This document shows positions 31,919-40,667 of a stretch of 64,000 nucleotides of DNA, one piece after another. The DNA is from Pantoea cypripedii. GTDB taxonomy: Bacteria; Pseudomonadota; Gammaproteobacteria; Enterobacterales; Enterobacteriaceae. Made by a program: the position numbers and the translations under genes. Under the pieces are notes generated by a model that ran no database searches, was not told the origin of the DNA, and saw nothing but the letters and a program-made list of their open reading frames with translations. Each line of letters begins with the position of its first letter. Position 1 is the first letter of the stretch. The stretch is from NCBI RefSeq assembly GCF_002095535.1, contig NZ_MLJI01000001.1, forward strand, positions 1,911,832 through 1,975,831, read 5' to 3'.

Positions 31919-32917
31919 TTATCCCGCCACGCGCGCGCGTAACGCCGCTTTCTCCGCTTCAGTCAAAAACGCAATGGTCACGCCATTTTCCTGCGCCTGG
32001 CGCATTTCCGCCACGCTCAGTCCGGCCTGTGGTGCCGCCACCTGATATTCATGCGCCAGTTCAATCCCCTGAACGGCCGGATCATCGGTGTTGATGGTGG
32101 CGAGAATGCCGTGATTGAGGAAGGCTTTCAGCGGATGGCTGGCGAAGGACGCCACGGTGCTGGTCTGAATGTTGGACGTCAGGCAGGATTCGATACCGAT
32201 CTTCTGCTCAGCAAGAAAATCCATCAGCGCACGGTCTTCAATCGCCTTCACGCCATGACCGATACGCTCAGCCCCTAGTTCACGAATCGCCTGCCAGATG
32301 CTTTCCGGACCTGCCGCTTCTCCGGCGTGCACGGTAATACGGAAACCGGCATCGCGGGCGCGGTTAAAGTGGCTGAGGAATTCACTGCCTGGGAAGCCCA
32401 GCTCGTCACCCGCCAGATCCACCGCGGTGATGCCATCACGATGCGCCAGCAAACCTTCCAGCTCACGCAGACAGGCTTCTTCGCCAAAAGTACGGCTCAT
32501 GATGCCGATCAGGCGCACATCCACACCGTATTGCTGAACACCCGCGCGCACGCCATCAATTACCGCTTCCACCACACCAGCAATCGGCAGCTGATGCGTC
32601 ATCGCCATATAGCCGGGTGAAAAGCGCAGTTCGGCGTAATGGATCCCGGCACGGGCAGCGTCTTCGACGTTTTCCAGCGCAATACGACGGCAGGCATCAA
32701 GATCGCCCAGCACCTTCACCCCCCAATCCAGTTTTTGCAGAAAGCTCACCAGATCCGGCTCGTTTTCCGTGACCTGCACATGCGGACGCAGCGCATCAAG
32801 GCTGGTGGCAGGTAGGCTGAGATTAAACTGGCGACCTAAATCGAGGATGGTTTGCGCACGGATGTTGCCATCAAGGTGGCGGTGAATGTCGGTAAGAGGA
32901 ATTTTGGAATCAAACAT
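31919..32917 (-). CDS. add: Adenosine deaminase
   Basis: Deaminates adenosine and deoxyadenosine to inosine in purine salvage; zinc enzyme of 332 residues (E. coli 333). Zinc ligands lie in [11 protein letters not shown], and further active-site motifs are HAGEAAG (zinc histidine), [22 protein letters not shown] and [11 protein letters not shown] (zinc/catalytic aspartate). A 265-bp spacer with no clear gene separates it from the chitinase start. A single-gene transcript seems likely. Confidence 0.96.
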   Translation of the reverse strand: MFDSKIPLTDIHRHLDGNIRAQTILDLGRQFNLSLPATSLDALRPHVQVTENEPDLVSFLQKLDWGVKVLGDLDACRRIALENVEDAARAGIHYAELRFSPGYMAMTHQLPIAGVVEAVIDGVRAGVQQYGVDVRLIGIMSRTFGEEACLRELEGLLAHRDGITAVDLAGDELGFPGSEFLSHFNRARDAGFRITVHAGEAAGPESIWQAIRELGAERIGHGVKAIEDRALMDFLAEQKIGIESCLTSNIQTSTVASFASHPLKAFLNHGILATINTDDPAVQGIELAHEYQVAAPQAGLSVAEMRQAQENGVTIAFLTEAEKAALRARVAG

Positions 32918-33066
32918 GGCGCACTCGCTGAGTTATTGTGAAGTGCAGAGCATTATAAAAACTTCTTGCGCAACAGCGCCAGCAATTTGCGCAAATGCGC
33001 GGCTGGATGCTGGATAAAGCAGCATTCAGCCGGATCGTCATCAGGTCATCTTCGAGCGGATAAACA

Positions 33067-33097
33067 TAAAAAAGGGTTCATGATAAACATGAACCCT
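33067..33097 (-). terminator. Terminator after ydgA
   Basis: On the minus strand AGGGTTCATG, loop TTTAT, CATGAACCCT, followed by six T. The other strand has GATGTTTTT, so it could also work in the opposite direction. Confidence 0.88.
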
Positions 33098-33131
33098 GAT
33101 GTTTTTCTGAGGCTAATTAACCGGAAGTGAA

Positions 33132-34631
33132 TTATTCAGGCATGCCTTCGCTGGTCTGGCTGCCCAGCATATAGCGCGACAGGAACTGCTCCAGCGTCAG
33201 TTTGTCACCGTTCATGGTGACCTGGCCATTGGCGTATTGCAGGCTGGTAGTGATGTTGTCATCCTGCTGCTGCGTCAGACGGAACATCTGGCCCATCGCC
33301 GCCAGCCCTTTCACCTGTTGATCGGCCAGTTTCTGCGCATCATCGCCCTGATAACCTTCCGCCAGGCCAACATGGCGCATCACTTCCGTCGCCATCGGCA
33401 TATTGATCACCAGCTTGCCATCCAGGGTTTTCAGCACGCGATCGACTGCGGCGCTCAATGTCTGCACGTCGCCGGTTACGCTGGCCGGATCGTTAAAACC
33501 GACATTCAGGTTAAAGGTGCTTTCGCCTTTGTCGTTCTTCCAGCTGAGCGGTGCGATGCTGAGGGTCGGTGAACCTTTCAGCAGCGTCGGCAGGTTGTTC
33601 ATCAGGATGGTATGTACGCCTTCCTGATAACGGATCGGATCATCAATCAGCCCCGGCTGACTCAGCAAATCCTGAATTTGCGCGTTATAGGTATCGGAGA
33701 AGGCTTTCACTGCCTGGGCATCAAACTGCGCCAGTTTCATGGTGATCTTTGCTTCGCCAAACGGCTGTTTTTGCAGGCTGATATTGCCGACCTGATAGTC
33801 AATCTGGCCGCCAATCTTGCCATCTTTATTGTCGAACGATGAAGTCCCGTTCATTTTCTCCAGCGTCAGACCTTCCTGACCATTCACACTGGCTGTCAGC
33901 TTATCCAGCGCAATGCTTTGATCGCCGACGCGTACCCCTTCCGGGCTAAGATGGGTGTCGCCATTCACCTTCAGGCCGTTAAGGGTAAACAGCACCGGCT
34001 GATTGACTTCGTTCTTGCTGGCGAAAGCGATACTGGAAAAATCGCCCTGCAAACCAATATTGTCGCCTTTTTCATCGGCGCTGATATTCAGCGTGCCGCC
34101 GTTAGTCGCCAGACGTACGCCATTCTGCGCGTCCTGATAATCGGCTGGCAGCAGCGCCAGGGCGGTGTCAGTGGCACCGCTGTAACCAACGCGGGTGTCG
34201 GCACTCACCAGCGATTTACCGTTGGTCAGCTCAAACAGTTTCTTCACCGCATCGGTGTTTTCCAGTTCGCTATGTACCGATGCCATACTCGGGAGGAAAA
34301 CGCCGCGCTTTAACTGTGAAAAAGGGAAGGGACCGTGATCGATAACGGTGTTCAGCACAATGCTTTGACCCGGCTTCAGCAGCGGGTTGTCTTCAGTTTG
34401 CGAGCTGGCCTGCAACACCAGTCGGGCTTTACTGCTGAACAGGCCGCGCTGGTAATCCTGATAGCTAAGCGTCAGGCGGCTGTTCGGCGCGTAAGCGTTG
34501 AGCTGCGCATTGGCGTTTTGCACCATTTGATCGATATGGCTTTCCAGTTGCTTGCCGGTGAACCAGGCGGCACCGGTCCAGATTACCCCGAGAGCCACAA
34601 TCACACCTACGGCAACCTTGGTCTTTTTCAT
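33132..34631 (-). CDS. ydgA: YdgA-like protein (DUF945)
   Basis: Function unknown; E. coli YdgA is reported as a dimeric inner-membrane protein. The 499-residue product has a single N-terminal anchor (VAVGVIVALGVIWTGAAWFTG) and a large, mostly beta-rich periplasmic part with repeated AsmA-like strand patterns. The stretches QLESHIDQMVQNANAQL and LTLSYQDYQRGLFSSKARLVL fit the DUF945 start. It ends with its own terminator and is separated from manA upstream by another, so it is monocistronic. Confidence 0.88.
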   Translation of the reverse strand: MKKTKVAVGVIVALGVIWTGAAWFTGKQLESHIDQMVQNANAQLNAYAPNSRLTLSYQDYQRGLFSSKARLVLQASSQTEDNPLLKPGQSIVLNTVIDHGPFPFSQLKRGVFLPSMASVHSELENTDAVKKLFELTNGKSLVSADTRVGYSGATDTALALLPADYQDAQNGVRLATNGGTLNISADEKGDNIGLQGDFSSIAFASKNEVNQPVLFTLNGLKVNGDTHLSPEGVRVGDQSIALDKLTASVNGQEGLTLEKMNGTSSFDNKDGKIGGQIDYQVGNISLQKQPFGEAKITMKLAQFDAQAVKAFSDTYNAQIQDLLSQPGLIDDPIRYQEGVHTILMNNLPTLLKGSPTLSIAPLSWKNDKGESTFNLNVGFNDPASVTGDVQTLSAAVDRVLKTLDGKLVINMPMATEVMRHVGLAEGYQGDDAQKLADQQVKGLAAMGQMFRLTQQQDDNITTSLQYANGQVTMNGDKLTLEQFLSRYMLGSQTSEGMPE

Positions 34632-34692
34632 CGCTGAGTCGTCCTTATCCTTGCGTCCGCATACGCTGCTGGCCTGTGCGCGACGGGTGAAG

Positions 34693-34714
34693 AAAAACGC
34701 CCGCAGGCGTTTTT
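34693..34714 (-). terminator. Terminator after manA
   Basis: ACGCC, loop of four, GGCGT, with flanking A and T runs on the two sides, so it can act in both directions. On the minus strand GGCGT is followed by TTTTC. Confidence 0.85.
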
Positions 34715-34764
34715 AATTAATAGTTTGAAAATGATAGCAGTTAACGATGCAGGCGTCAGCCGCT

Positions 34765-35940
34765 TCAGTGGAGGGCGTTGAACACGCGTGCCAGGCGGCC
34801 GGTGCCTGCTGCGGTGACCGGTGACTCAGAGGCCGCGATAAAGCAGGACTCACCCGGCTGTAAGACCAGCTGCTCGCCTGATTTCTCAATGATTGCCTGG
34901 CCTTCGATGCAAAACAGCAATGCGGCGCTTTGCTGCGCCAGCTCTTGTGGTTGAGCGTGCAGGGTATGAATGGCGAAAGCAAAATCCTCGACCGGGATTG
35001 GGAAATTCAGGGCGTCTCCCTGTTGCTGCGGCTGAGTCAGCAGCGTAGCGGCGGGTTTGGCGTGGAATTTCAGGTTTGCCAGCAGCTCAGGGATGTCGAT
35101 AAATTTCGGCGTCAGGCCAGCGCGCAGCACGTTATCCGAGTTCGCCATCACTTCCAGTGCCACGCCCTTCAGATAAGCATGCGGAGTTTCGGCAAACAGG
35201 AACATCGCTTCACCCGGTTGCAGGGTAATCACGTTCAGCAGCAGCGGGGAGAACAGGCCGCTGTCGTCAGGATAATCGGCAGAGATGGCTTTGATGGTCT
35301 GCCAGGGTTCGCCTTCACGGGCGTTCAGCGCCGATTTCAGCACCCCAATCGCCAGCGACTTCGCATCACCGGTCAGTGACAGCAGGGTGGCGAACAGTTT
35401 GGCCAGATTGTCTTCATCAGCATTTTCCAGAAAATGGGCAATCTGCGGATGCGCTCCGGCAACCGGCTCCAGCAGCGAAACGATTTCATGCAATTCGCGG
35501 AAGCCATTCATGGCCTGAAAGGGGGTCAGGGCGTAGACCAGCTCGGGTTTGTGGTTGGCATCTTTGTAATTGCGCTCGGCGGCGCTCAGCGGAATCCCGG
35601 CAGCGTTTTCACGCGCGAAGCCCACTTCAGCTGCGCTTTTGCTGGGATGGACCTGAATGGATAACGGCTGGTCGGCGCACAGCACTTTAAACAGAAACGG
35701 CAGTTCGCCGAAGCGATCCGCCACAGCGGCACCGAGCATGGCGGTTTTGTCGGCATCAATCACGTCACGCAGTGAACGGCTTTCACCATTGATCTCCACG
35801 GTGGACGGGCTTTTCGGGTGTGCGCCCATCCACAGTTCCGCCATCGGCAACCCCTGCGGGTTAGCGATGCCGTAGAGTTCAGTCAGTGCGGTTTTGCTGC
35901 CCCATGCGTAGTTTTGCAACGAATTGTTCAATTTTTGCAT
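34765..35940 (-). CDS. manA: Mannose-6-phosphate isomerase, class I
   Basis: Zinc enzyme that interconverts mannose 6-phosphate and fructose 6-phosphate. The product is 391 residues from the second of two adjacent ATGs (35940), which gives the better spacing to GGGG and the E. coli N-terminus MQKLNNSLQNYAWGSKTALTELYG. Zinc-ligand and active-site motifs are PLSIQVHPSKSAAEVGFARE, YKDANHKPELVYALTPFQAMNGFRE and the class I signature GEAMFLFAETPHAYLKG. It lies divergent to fumC as in E. coli, across a 197-bp spacer. Confidence 0.95.
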   Translation of the reverse strand: MQKLNNSLQNYAWGSKTALTELYGIANPQGLPMAELWMGAHPKSPSTVEINGESRSLRDVIDADKTAMLGAAVADRFGELPFLFKVLCADQPLSIQVHPSKSAAEVGFARENAAGIPLSAAERNYKDANHKPELVYALTPFQAMNGFRELHEIVSLLEPVAGAHPQIAHFLENADEDNLAKLFATLLSLTGDAKSLAIGVLKSALNAREGEPWQTIKAISADYPDDSGLFSPLLLNVITLQPGEAMFLFAETPHAYLKGVALEVMANSDNVLRAGLTPKFIDIPELLANLKFHAKPAATLLTQPQQQGDALNFPIPVEDFAFAIHTLHAQPQELAQQSAALLFCIEGQAIIEKSGEQLVLQPGESCFIAASESPVTAAGTGRLARVFNALH

Positions 35941-36140
35941 CATTTGTCCCCAGTAACGATAGGCTTATAAGCATTTTAAGGCATAAAGTGCCATTGAAAA
36001 TACATCAACCAGTGCAATAAATGCGAATGACTCTCATAATGTAAAATTCTGAAAAGTGACAATCTTGCCCGCTCAGTTGGCCTTGCAGCAAGAGGATGCT
36101 GGGCGTAAACCTCAAAAATATGAGTTAAGGAGACGCAGTC

Positions 36141-37538
36141 ATGGCAGCCCATCGCATTGAAAAAGACTCAATGGGTCCGATCGAAGTTCCGGCAGATAAG
36201 TTATGGGGAGCGCAGACACAGCGCTCGCTGGAGCATTTCCGTATTTCGACCGAGAAAATGCCGGTCGCTCTGGTGCATGCGCTGGCGCTGACCAAGCGTG
36301 CCGCCGCTCAGGTTAACCGCGATCTGGGCCTGTTACCGGCAGAACGTGCCGATGCGATTATGAAGGCTGCTGACGAAGTGCTGGCCGATAAGCACAGCGA
36401 CGAATTCCCGCTGGCGATCTGGCAGACGGGCTCCGGCACGCAAACCAACATGAATATGAACGAAGTCCTTGCCAACCGTGCCAGCGAAATTCTCGGCGGC
36501 GAGCGCGGCATGTCACGTCTGGTGCATCCGAACGACGATGTCAATAAAAGCCAGAGTTCCAATGATGTGTTCCCTACCGCCATGCATGTGGCCGCGGTTA
36601 TCGCGGTGCAGGAACAGCTGATTCCGCAATTGCAGGTACTGAAAAAAACGCTAAACGATAAAGCCATTGCCTTTAAAGACATCGTCAAAATTGGCCGTAC
36701 TCACCTGCAGGATGCCACGCCGCTGACGCTGGGGCAGGAGATTTCTGGCTGGGTGGCGATGCTGGAACATAGCCTCAAACATATCGAACACAGTATCCCG
36801 CATCTGGCGGAACTGGCGCTGGGCGGCACGGCGGTGGGCACTGGCCTCAACACCCATCCGGAATATGCGGTGCGTGTGGCTAAGGTGCTGGCGGAACTCA
36901 CCAAACAACCGTTTGTGACGGCTCCGAATAAATTTGAAGCGCTGGCGACCTGCGATGCGCTGGTACACGCGCACGGTGCGCTGAAAGGTCTGGCGTCCTC
37001 GCTGATGAAGATTGCCAACGATGTGCGCTGGCTCTCTTCTGGCCCGCGTTGTGGTATTGGCGAGCTTTCTATCCCGGAAAATGAACCGGGCAGTTCCATT
37101 ATGCCAGGTAAGGTCAACCCGACGCAGTGCGAAGCGGTGACCATGCTGAGCTGCCAGATTTTTGGCAATGATGTCGCCGTTAACGTAGGCGGCGCATCAG
37201 GTAACTTTGAACTGAACGTGTACCGTCCGATGATCATCCACAACTTCCTGCAATCCATTCGTCTGCTGGCTGACGGCATGGACAGCTTTAATCATCACTG
37301 TGCGACGGGCATTGAACCGAACCGCGATCGTATCGAGCAACTGCTGAACGAATCACTGATGCTGGTCACCGCGCTCAATACGCATATCGGTTATGACAAA
37401 GCGGCAGAAATCGCCAAAAAGGCCCATAAAGAAGGGCTGACGCTGAAGGGTTCGGCGCTGAAACTCGGCTATTTGACCGAAGAACAGTTCGATGCCTGGG
37501 TGCGACCGGAAGATATGGTCGGCAGCCTGAAGCAATAA
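36141..37538 (+). CDS. fumC: Fumarate hydratase, class II
   Basis: Iron-independent TCA-cycle fumarase, a homotetramer. The 465-residue product shows the superfamily signature [16 protein letters not shown] with the catalytic serine, the substrate-site motifs [14 protein letters not shown] and [13 protein letters not shown], and [16 protein letters not shown] with the catalytic-site histidine. The ATG follows AAGGAGACGCAGTC. In E. coli, fumA lies between manA and fumC; it is absent here. A strong terminator follows, overlapping the end of tus. Confidence 0.97.
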   Translation: MAAHRIEKDSMGPIEVPADKLWGAQTQRSLEHFRISTEKMPVALVHALALTKRAAAQVNRDLGLLPAERADAIMKAADEVLADKHSDEFPLAIWQTGSGTQTNMNMNEVLANRASEILGGERGMSRLVHPNDDVNKSQSSNDVFPTAMHVAAVIAVQEQLIPQLQVLKKTLNDKAIAFKDIVKIGRTHLQDATPLTLGQEISGWVAMLEHSLKHIEHSIPHLAELALGGTAVGTGLNTHPEYAVRVAKVLAELTKQPFVTAPNKFEALATCDALVHAHGALKGLASSLMKIANDVRWLSSGPRCGIGELSIPENEPGSSIMPGKVNPTQCEAVTMLSCQIFGNDVAVNVGGASGNFELNVYRPMIIHNFLQSIRLLADGMDSFNHHCATGIEPNRDRIEQLLNESLMLVTALNTHIGYDKAAEIAKKAHKEGLTLKGSALKLGYLTEEQFDAWVRPEDMVGSLKQ

Positions 37539-37553
37539 GCTGCACGAGAAGGG

Positions 37554-37578
37554 AAGGCCAGCGATGCTGGCCTTTTTT
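37554..37578 (+). terminator. Terminator after fumC
   Basis: AAGGCCAGC, loop GAT, GCTGGCCTT, then TTTT. It is the end of fumC and touches the last bases of the convergent tus gene. Confidence 0.92.
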
Positions 37579-38506
37579 ATGCCAGCCGATCACACCACAA
37601 ATGCAGACGGGGAATGATCAAATGCAAAGGTTCCGCCTGTGGCTTATAGCGATGCGCCACGTTATCCGCATCATAATCCAGTAATTCCCCCAGCACCGGC
37701 ACCTGGCTGCGATCGCGACACAGCACCAGCAGCGGGGAAGGACAGGCGAGCTGAGTTTGCTTCTTCTCCTCGGCACGCCAGACACGCGCGACGGGCTGGA
37801 CTTTCACCGGTCGTTTGATTTTCAGCCTGGCGTTAAGCGGGAGGTCGCGCACGGTTTCCAGTTCCTGCTGCACTTTCTCTGCCCATTGCTCTCGCGTCCA
37901 CGGGGCCTGCGCCCGGTTGGCTTTCAGGCTGCGCTCCAGTTGCTCGATAATCTCTTCACGTTTGACGTTCTTGATGATGTTCTTATTGGCCCAGCCGAAG
38001 CGCAGGCTGTCAGGTGCGTCCAGCAAAGTCACGTTGCGGTAAGCATTCAGGGTAATCAATCCACGTAAATGCTGGTGAACAAACTCGAAACGCGCTTCGG
38101 CAGGCAAACCAGATTCCACGGTGATCAGCTGCTCCAGCCGCAGTTTGAGTGCGTTAATTTCCGCAACTAAACGGGTGATGGTGTCGCTGCTGGCTTCATC
38201 GGCTTCAATGCAGATAGCACCAGGCAGCCGCACCGCGGCTTTGGTACTGAGTTTCTCCGACTGATGCTGCATAAACAGCCGGCAGTAGTGGGCTAGCGCC
38301 ATCTCGCGGGCCACGTCACCCAGATGCTGGGTCACCTTGATACGCGAAATCTCGTCATGTTCGTGGCCTTTTTCAATATCAGGCAGACTGAACACCCGGG
38401 CAATCAACAGCGGTTGTTGCTCAACCTGTTGGCGTAACGCCGCTAAATTCTGCTCCAGCGCGTTAACGCAGGCATGCAGGTCGGAAATCAAATCGTAACG
38501 AGCCAT
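37577..38506 (-). CDS. tus: Replication terminus site-binding protein Tus
   Basis: Monomeric DNA-binding protein that stops replication forks at Ter sites in one direction. It is 309 residues, the E. coli length, with diagnostic stretches SKAAVRLPG, LITLNAYRNVTLL, LRFGWANKNIIKNV, APWTREQW, LKIKRPVKVQPVARVW, LLDYDADNVAHRYKPQAEPLHLIIPRLHL; these include the DNA-contacting interdomain strands of the E. coli protein. The start codon lies 12 bp from a Ter-like site, so autoregulation by occlusion of the promoter, known in E. coli, probably holds here too. Confidence 0.97.
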   Translation of the reverse strand: MARYDLISDLHACVNALEQNLAALRQQVEQQPLLIARVFSLPDIEKGHEHDEISRIKVTQHLGDVAREMALAHYCRLFMQHQSEKLSTKAAVRLPGAICIEADEASSDTITRLVAEINALKLRLEQLITVESGLPAEARFEFVHQHLRGLITLNAYRNVTLLDAPDSLRFGWANKNIIKNVKREEIIEQLERSLKANRAQAPWTREQWAEKVQQELETVRDLPLNARLKIKRPVKVQPVARVWRAEEKKQTQLACPSPLLVLCRDRSQVPVLGELLDYDADNVAHRYKPQAEPLHLIIPRLHLWCDRLA

Positions 38507-38517
38507 GCGAGGTCTCC

Positions 38518-38533
38518 CTAGTTACAACATACC
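38518..38533 (-). promoter_or_regulatory. Ter site 1 in front of tus
   Basis: The minus strand reads GGTATGTTGTAACTAG, matching the core GTATGTTGTAACTA of E. coli TerB. It lies just upstream of the tus ribosome site GGGAG and should serve both as fork-arrest site and tus operator. Confidence 0.9.
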
Positions 38534-38574
38534 AAATGTGGCAGCGAAACGAATCACTGGCAAGTGCGGTTTGT

Positions 38575-38590
38575 AATTACAACATACCAA
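38575..38590 (-). promoter_or_regulatory. Ter-like site 2 in front of tus
   Basis: The minus strand reads TGGTATGTTGTAATTA, the same orientation as site 1 and 57 bp further upstream. It differs from the TerB core only at C to T in GTAACTA. The two sites share TTTGGTATGTTGTAA or a close variant. Confidence 0.75.
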
Positions 38591-38718
38591 AAATCAGTGA
38601 TGATCCGCGCAGGCCTGCCACGACGGCGTAAGGATTCTGTTAAGCAGAGGGCTTTAGCGTTTTTCACAATAGATTAACGTGTTATAACAACTGCTTTGCC
38701 TGCTAACGGAATATTCTT

Positions 38719-39918
38719 GTGGAGCAACACGCGAAGCCCGGCGTTCCCGCCATCATCACCTTAGGGCTGGTTCAAATCCTCTCCTGGGGAGGTTCGTTTT
38801 ATCTGATGGCGGTGATGGCCAATCCGATAGTCGCAGAAACCGGCTGGTCACAGCAGTGGGTTTACGGTGCGTTGTCGCTGGGTATTCTGGTTTCCGGCTT
38901 GCTGGCGCCGTTGAGTGGCCGTCTGATTGCCCGCGCCCGGGGCCGTTCGTTGTTGGCCGCGAGTGGGGCCGTGATGGCCATCGGCCTGGTGATGATGGGC
39001 GCAAGTCACAGCCTGCTGTTGTTCCTTTTTGCCTGGGTGATCATCGGCGTTGGTATGGCAATGGGCTTATATGATGCGTTGTTTGCCACCCTGGGGACTT
39101 TATATGGAGGGCAGGCGCGCGGAGCGATTACCGGCATCACGCTGATTTCCGGCTTCTGTACCACGCTGGTGTGGCCGGGTACCGCGTTGCTGATCCACTG
39201 GCTGGAGTGGCGCGGTGCCTGTTTTGCCATCGCGTTGCTGCTGTGTGTGGGCGTGTTGCCCGCTTATCTCTATGCGCTTCCCGCTACGGCAGGTAACAAG
39301 AGCAGCGGGAAATATCCGAAAGTTGCCGTAAAAAGCGATTTGTCCCCCGGTTTGTTTTGGCTGTTATGCAGCATTTTCACTCTGGCTTCGGTGATTATGA
39401 CCGCTATCTCAGTGCAGCTGATTACCCTGCTCCAGGCAAGCGGTCATTCCCTGACCGCCGCGCTGGCGATCAGCGCCATTCTGGGGCCTTGCCAGGTCGG
39501 ATCGCGGATTGTTGACATCGCTTTTAAGCGCGGTCATCCCATCTGGACCACCTTTTTCTCGGTGGGTTTGGTGGCGATAGGCTTATTGCTGCTGGCCTGT
39601 TTTCCGCAGTTTGCGCTACTGAGCATGGTGCTGTACGGTGCCGGAAATGGTTTACGTGCCATTGTGCGTGGAACTTTGCCGCTGGTGATGGTCAAACCAG
39701 AAGCCTACGCCGTCGTAGTGGGGCGCATGGCGCGTCCGGCATTGATTGGTCAGGCACTGACACCGCTGGTTGGCGGCTACGTTTTTCAGCATCTTGGTGC
39801 CAGTGCCACGCTGTGGTTACTTTGCCTGCTGGCGCTCATTAACGTGCTGCTGGTGGTGGTGCTGAAGCAAAAATTACCGGCTATTCCCCCGCAACCGGAA
39901 AGGGGAGTGGTAAATTAA
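38719..39918 (+). CDS. MFS transporter of unknown substrate
   Basis: 399-residue integral membrane protein with twelve predicted membrane segments and a central loop (about 190-210, NKSSGKYPKVAVKSD). The motif GLLAPLSGRLIARARGRSLLAASG after the second helix is the MFS loop 2-3 signature (G-x-L-x-D/G-R-x-x-x-R type). It starts with GTG at 38719, preceded by ACGGA; no ATG lies close. No neighbouring enzyme hints at a substrate. A 160-bp spacer separates it from the oqxR-like gene, which has the same direction. Confidence 0.75.
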   Translation: MEQHAKPGVPAIITLGLVQILSWGGSFYLMAVMANPIVAETGWSQQWVYGALSLGILVSGLLAPLSGRLIARARGRSLLAASGAVMAIGLVMMGASHSLLLFLFAWVIIGVGMAMGLYDALFATLGTLYGGQARGAITGITLISGFCTTLVWPGTALLIHWLEWRGACFAIALLLCVGVLPAYLYALPATAGNKSSGKYPKVAVKSDLSPGLFWLLCSIFTLASVIMTAISVQLITLLQASGHSLTAALAISAILGPCQVGSRIVDIAFKRGHPIWTTFFSVGLVAIGLLLLACFPQFALLSMVLYGAGNGLRAIVRGTLPLVMVKPEAYAVVVGRMARPALIGQALTPLVGGYVFQHLGASATLWLLCLLALINVLLVVVLKQKLPAIPPQPERGVVN

Positions 39919-40078
39919 GCAGCCTGTGCGCTTATGCCTGAGGAAATGATGAATACGTGCCTTGATCACAGACCCTCGCTTCTAAAAAGCAACAGTGTTT
40001 GTTATATTTATTGCTCAATGATTACTCACTACCGCGGCATGAAAACAACAAGATAGACCGCAACTCAGGATTAAAGAA

Positions 40079-40564
40079 ATGCTTGATTACCGCTTCCCGA
40101 CAGCTTTGCAGATGGTTTTGAGCGTAGCGATGGCGGAGCAATTGGGTAAACGCTCGACCAGTGCCATTCTGGCTTATGGCCTGGAAGCGAACCCCAGTTT
40201 CATCAGGAAACTCATGGTTCCGCTCACACGCGATGGCATTATCGTCTCGACGTTAGGCCGTACCGGTTCCATTCATCTGGGCCGTCCGGCTGGCGAGATC
40301 ACCCTGCGCGATATTTATACCTCGGTGATTGAAGACAAAAAACTGTGGGCCTCACGCCCGGATGTTGCGCCGCGTTGCCTGGTGAGTGCCAACCTGTGCT
40401 GGTATTTCAAATCGATAGCCGATGAGGCTGAACAGGCGTCCCTTAATGTGCTGGAAAAACGCACCGTGGCGGATGCTCTGGCTGAACTGAAACAACGCGA
40501 TACCAGCAACTGCGAACCCCTGCCAGACTTCGAAATCGAAGACCTCTGTAAGAAATCCCGCTGA
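40079..40564 (+). CDS. oqxR: Rrf2-family regulator, OqxR-like
   Basis: 161-residue winged-helix regulator. The start DYRFPTALQMVLSVAMAEQLGKRSTSAILAYGLEANPSFIRKLM is an Rrf2-type helix-turn-helix, followed by LTRDGIIVSTLGRTGSIHLGRPAGEITLRDIY (the wing). Two cysteines (RCLVSANLCWYF) lie where some Rrf2 proteins bind Fe-S, but the usual three-cysteine cluster motif is not present. Position next to oqxB and convergent to it, with rarA at the other end, matches the rarA-oqxA-oqxB-oqxR locus of Klebsiella, where OqxR represses the pump; the role here is inferred from that. Confidence 0.75.
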   Translation: MLDYRFPTALQMVLSVAMAEQLGKRSTSAILAYGLEANPSFIRKLMVPLTRDGIIVSTLGRTGSIHLGRPAGEITLRDIYTSVIEDKKLWASRPDVAPRCLVSANLCWYFKSIADEAEQASLNVLEKRTVADALAELKQRDTSNCEPLPDFEIEDLCKKSR

Positions 40565-40571
40565 TTTTCCC

Positions 40572-40642
40572 GGAGCGCATCAATGCGCTCCCTGCACATT
40601 TCTTCACACGCAAAAAAAATCCAGGCATATAGCCTGGATTTT
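40572..40642. terminator. Two hairpins between oqxR and oqxB
   Basis: First hairpin GGAGCGCA / TGCGCTCC (40572-40591, loop TCAA). Second hairpin AAATCCAGGC / GCCTGGATTT (40617-40641, loop ATATA) with an A-run on one side and T-run on the other, so it can end both convergent transcripts. Confidence 0.9.
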
Positions 40643-40667
40643 GCATTGTTCTGGAAAGTCGGAGCTA

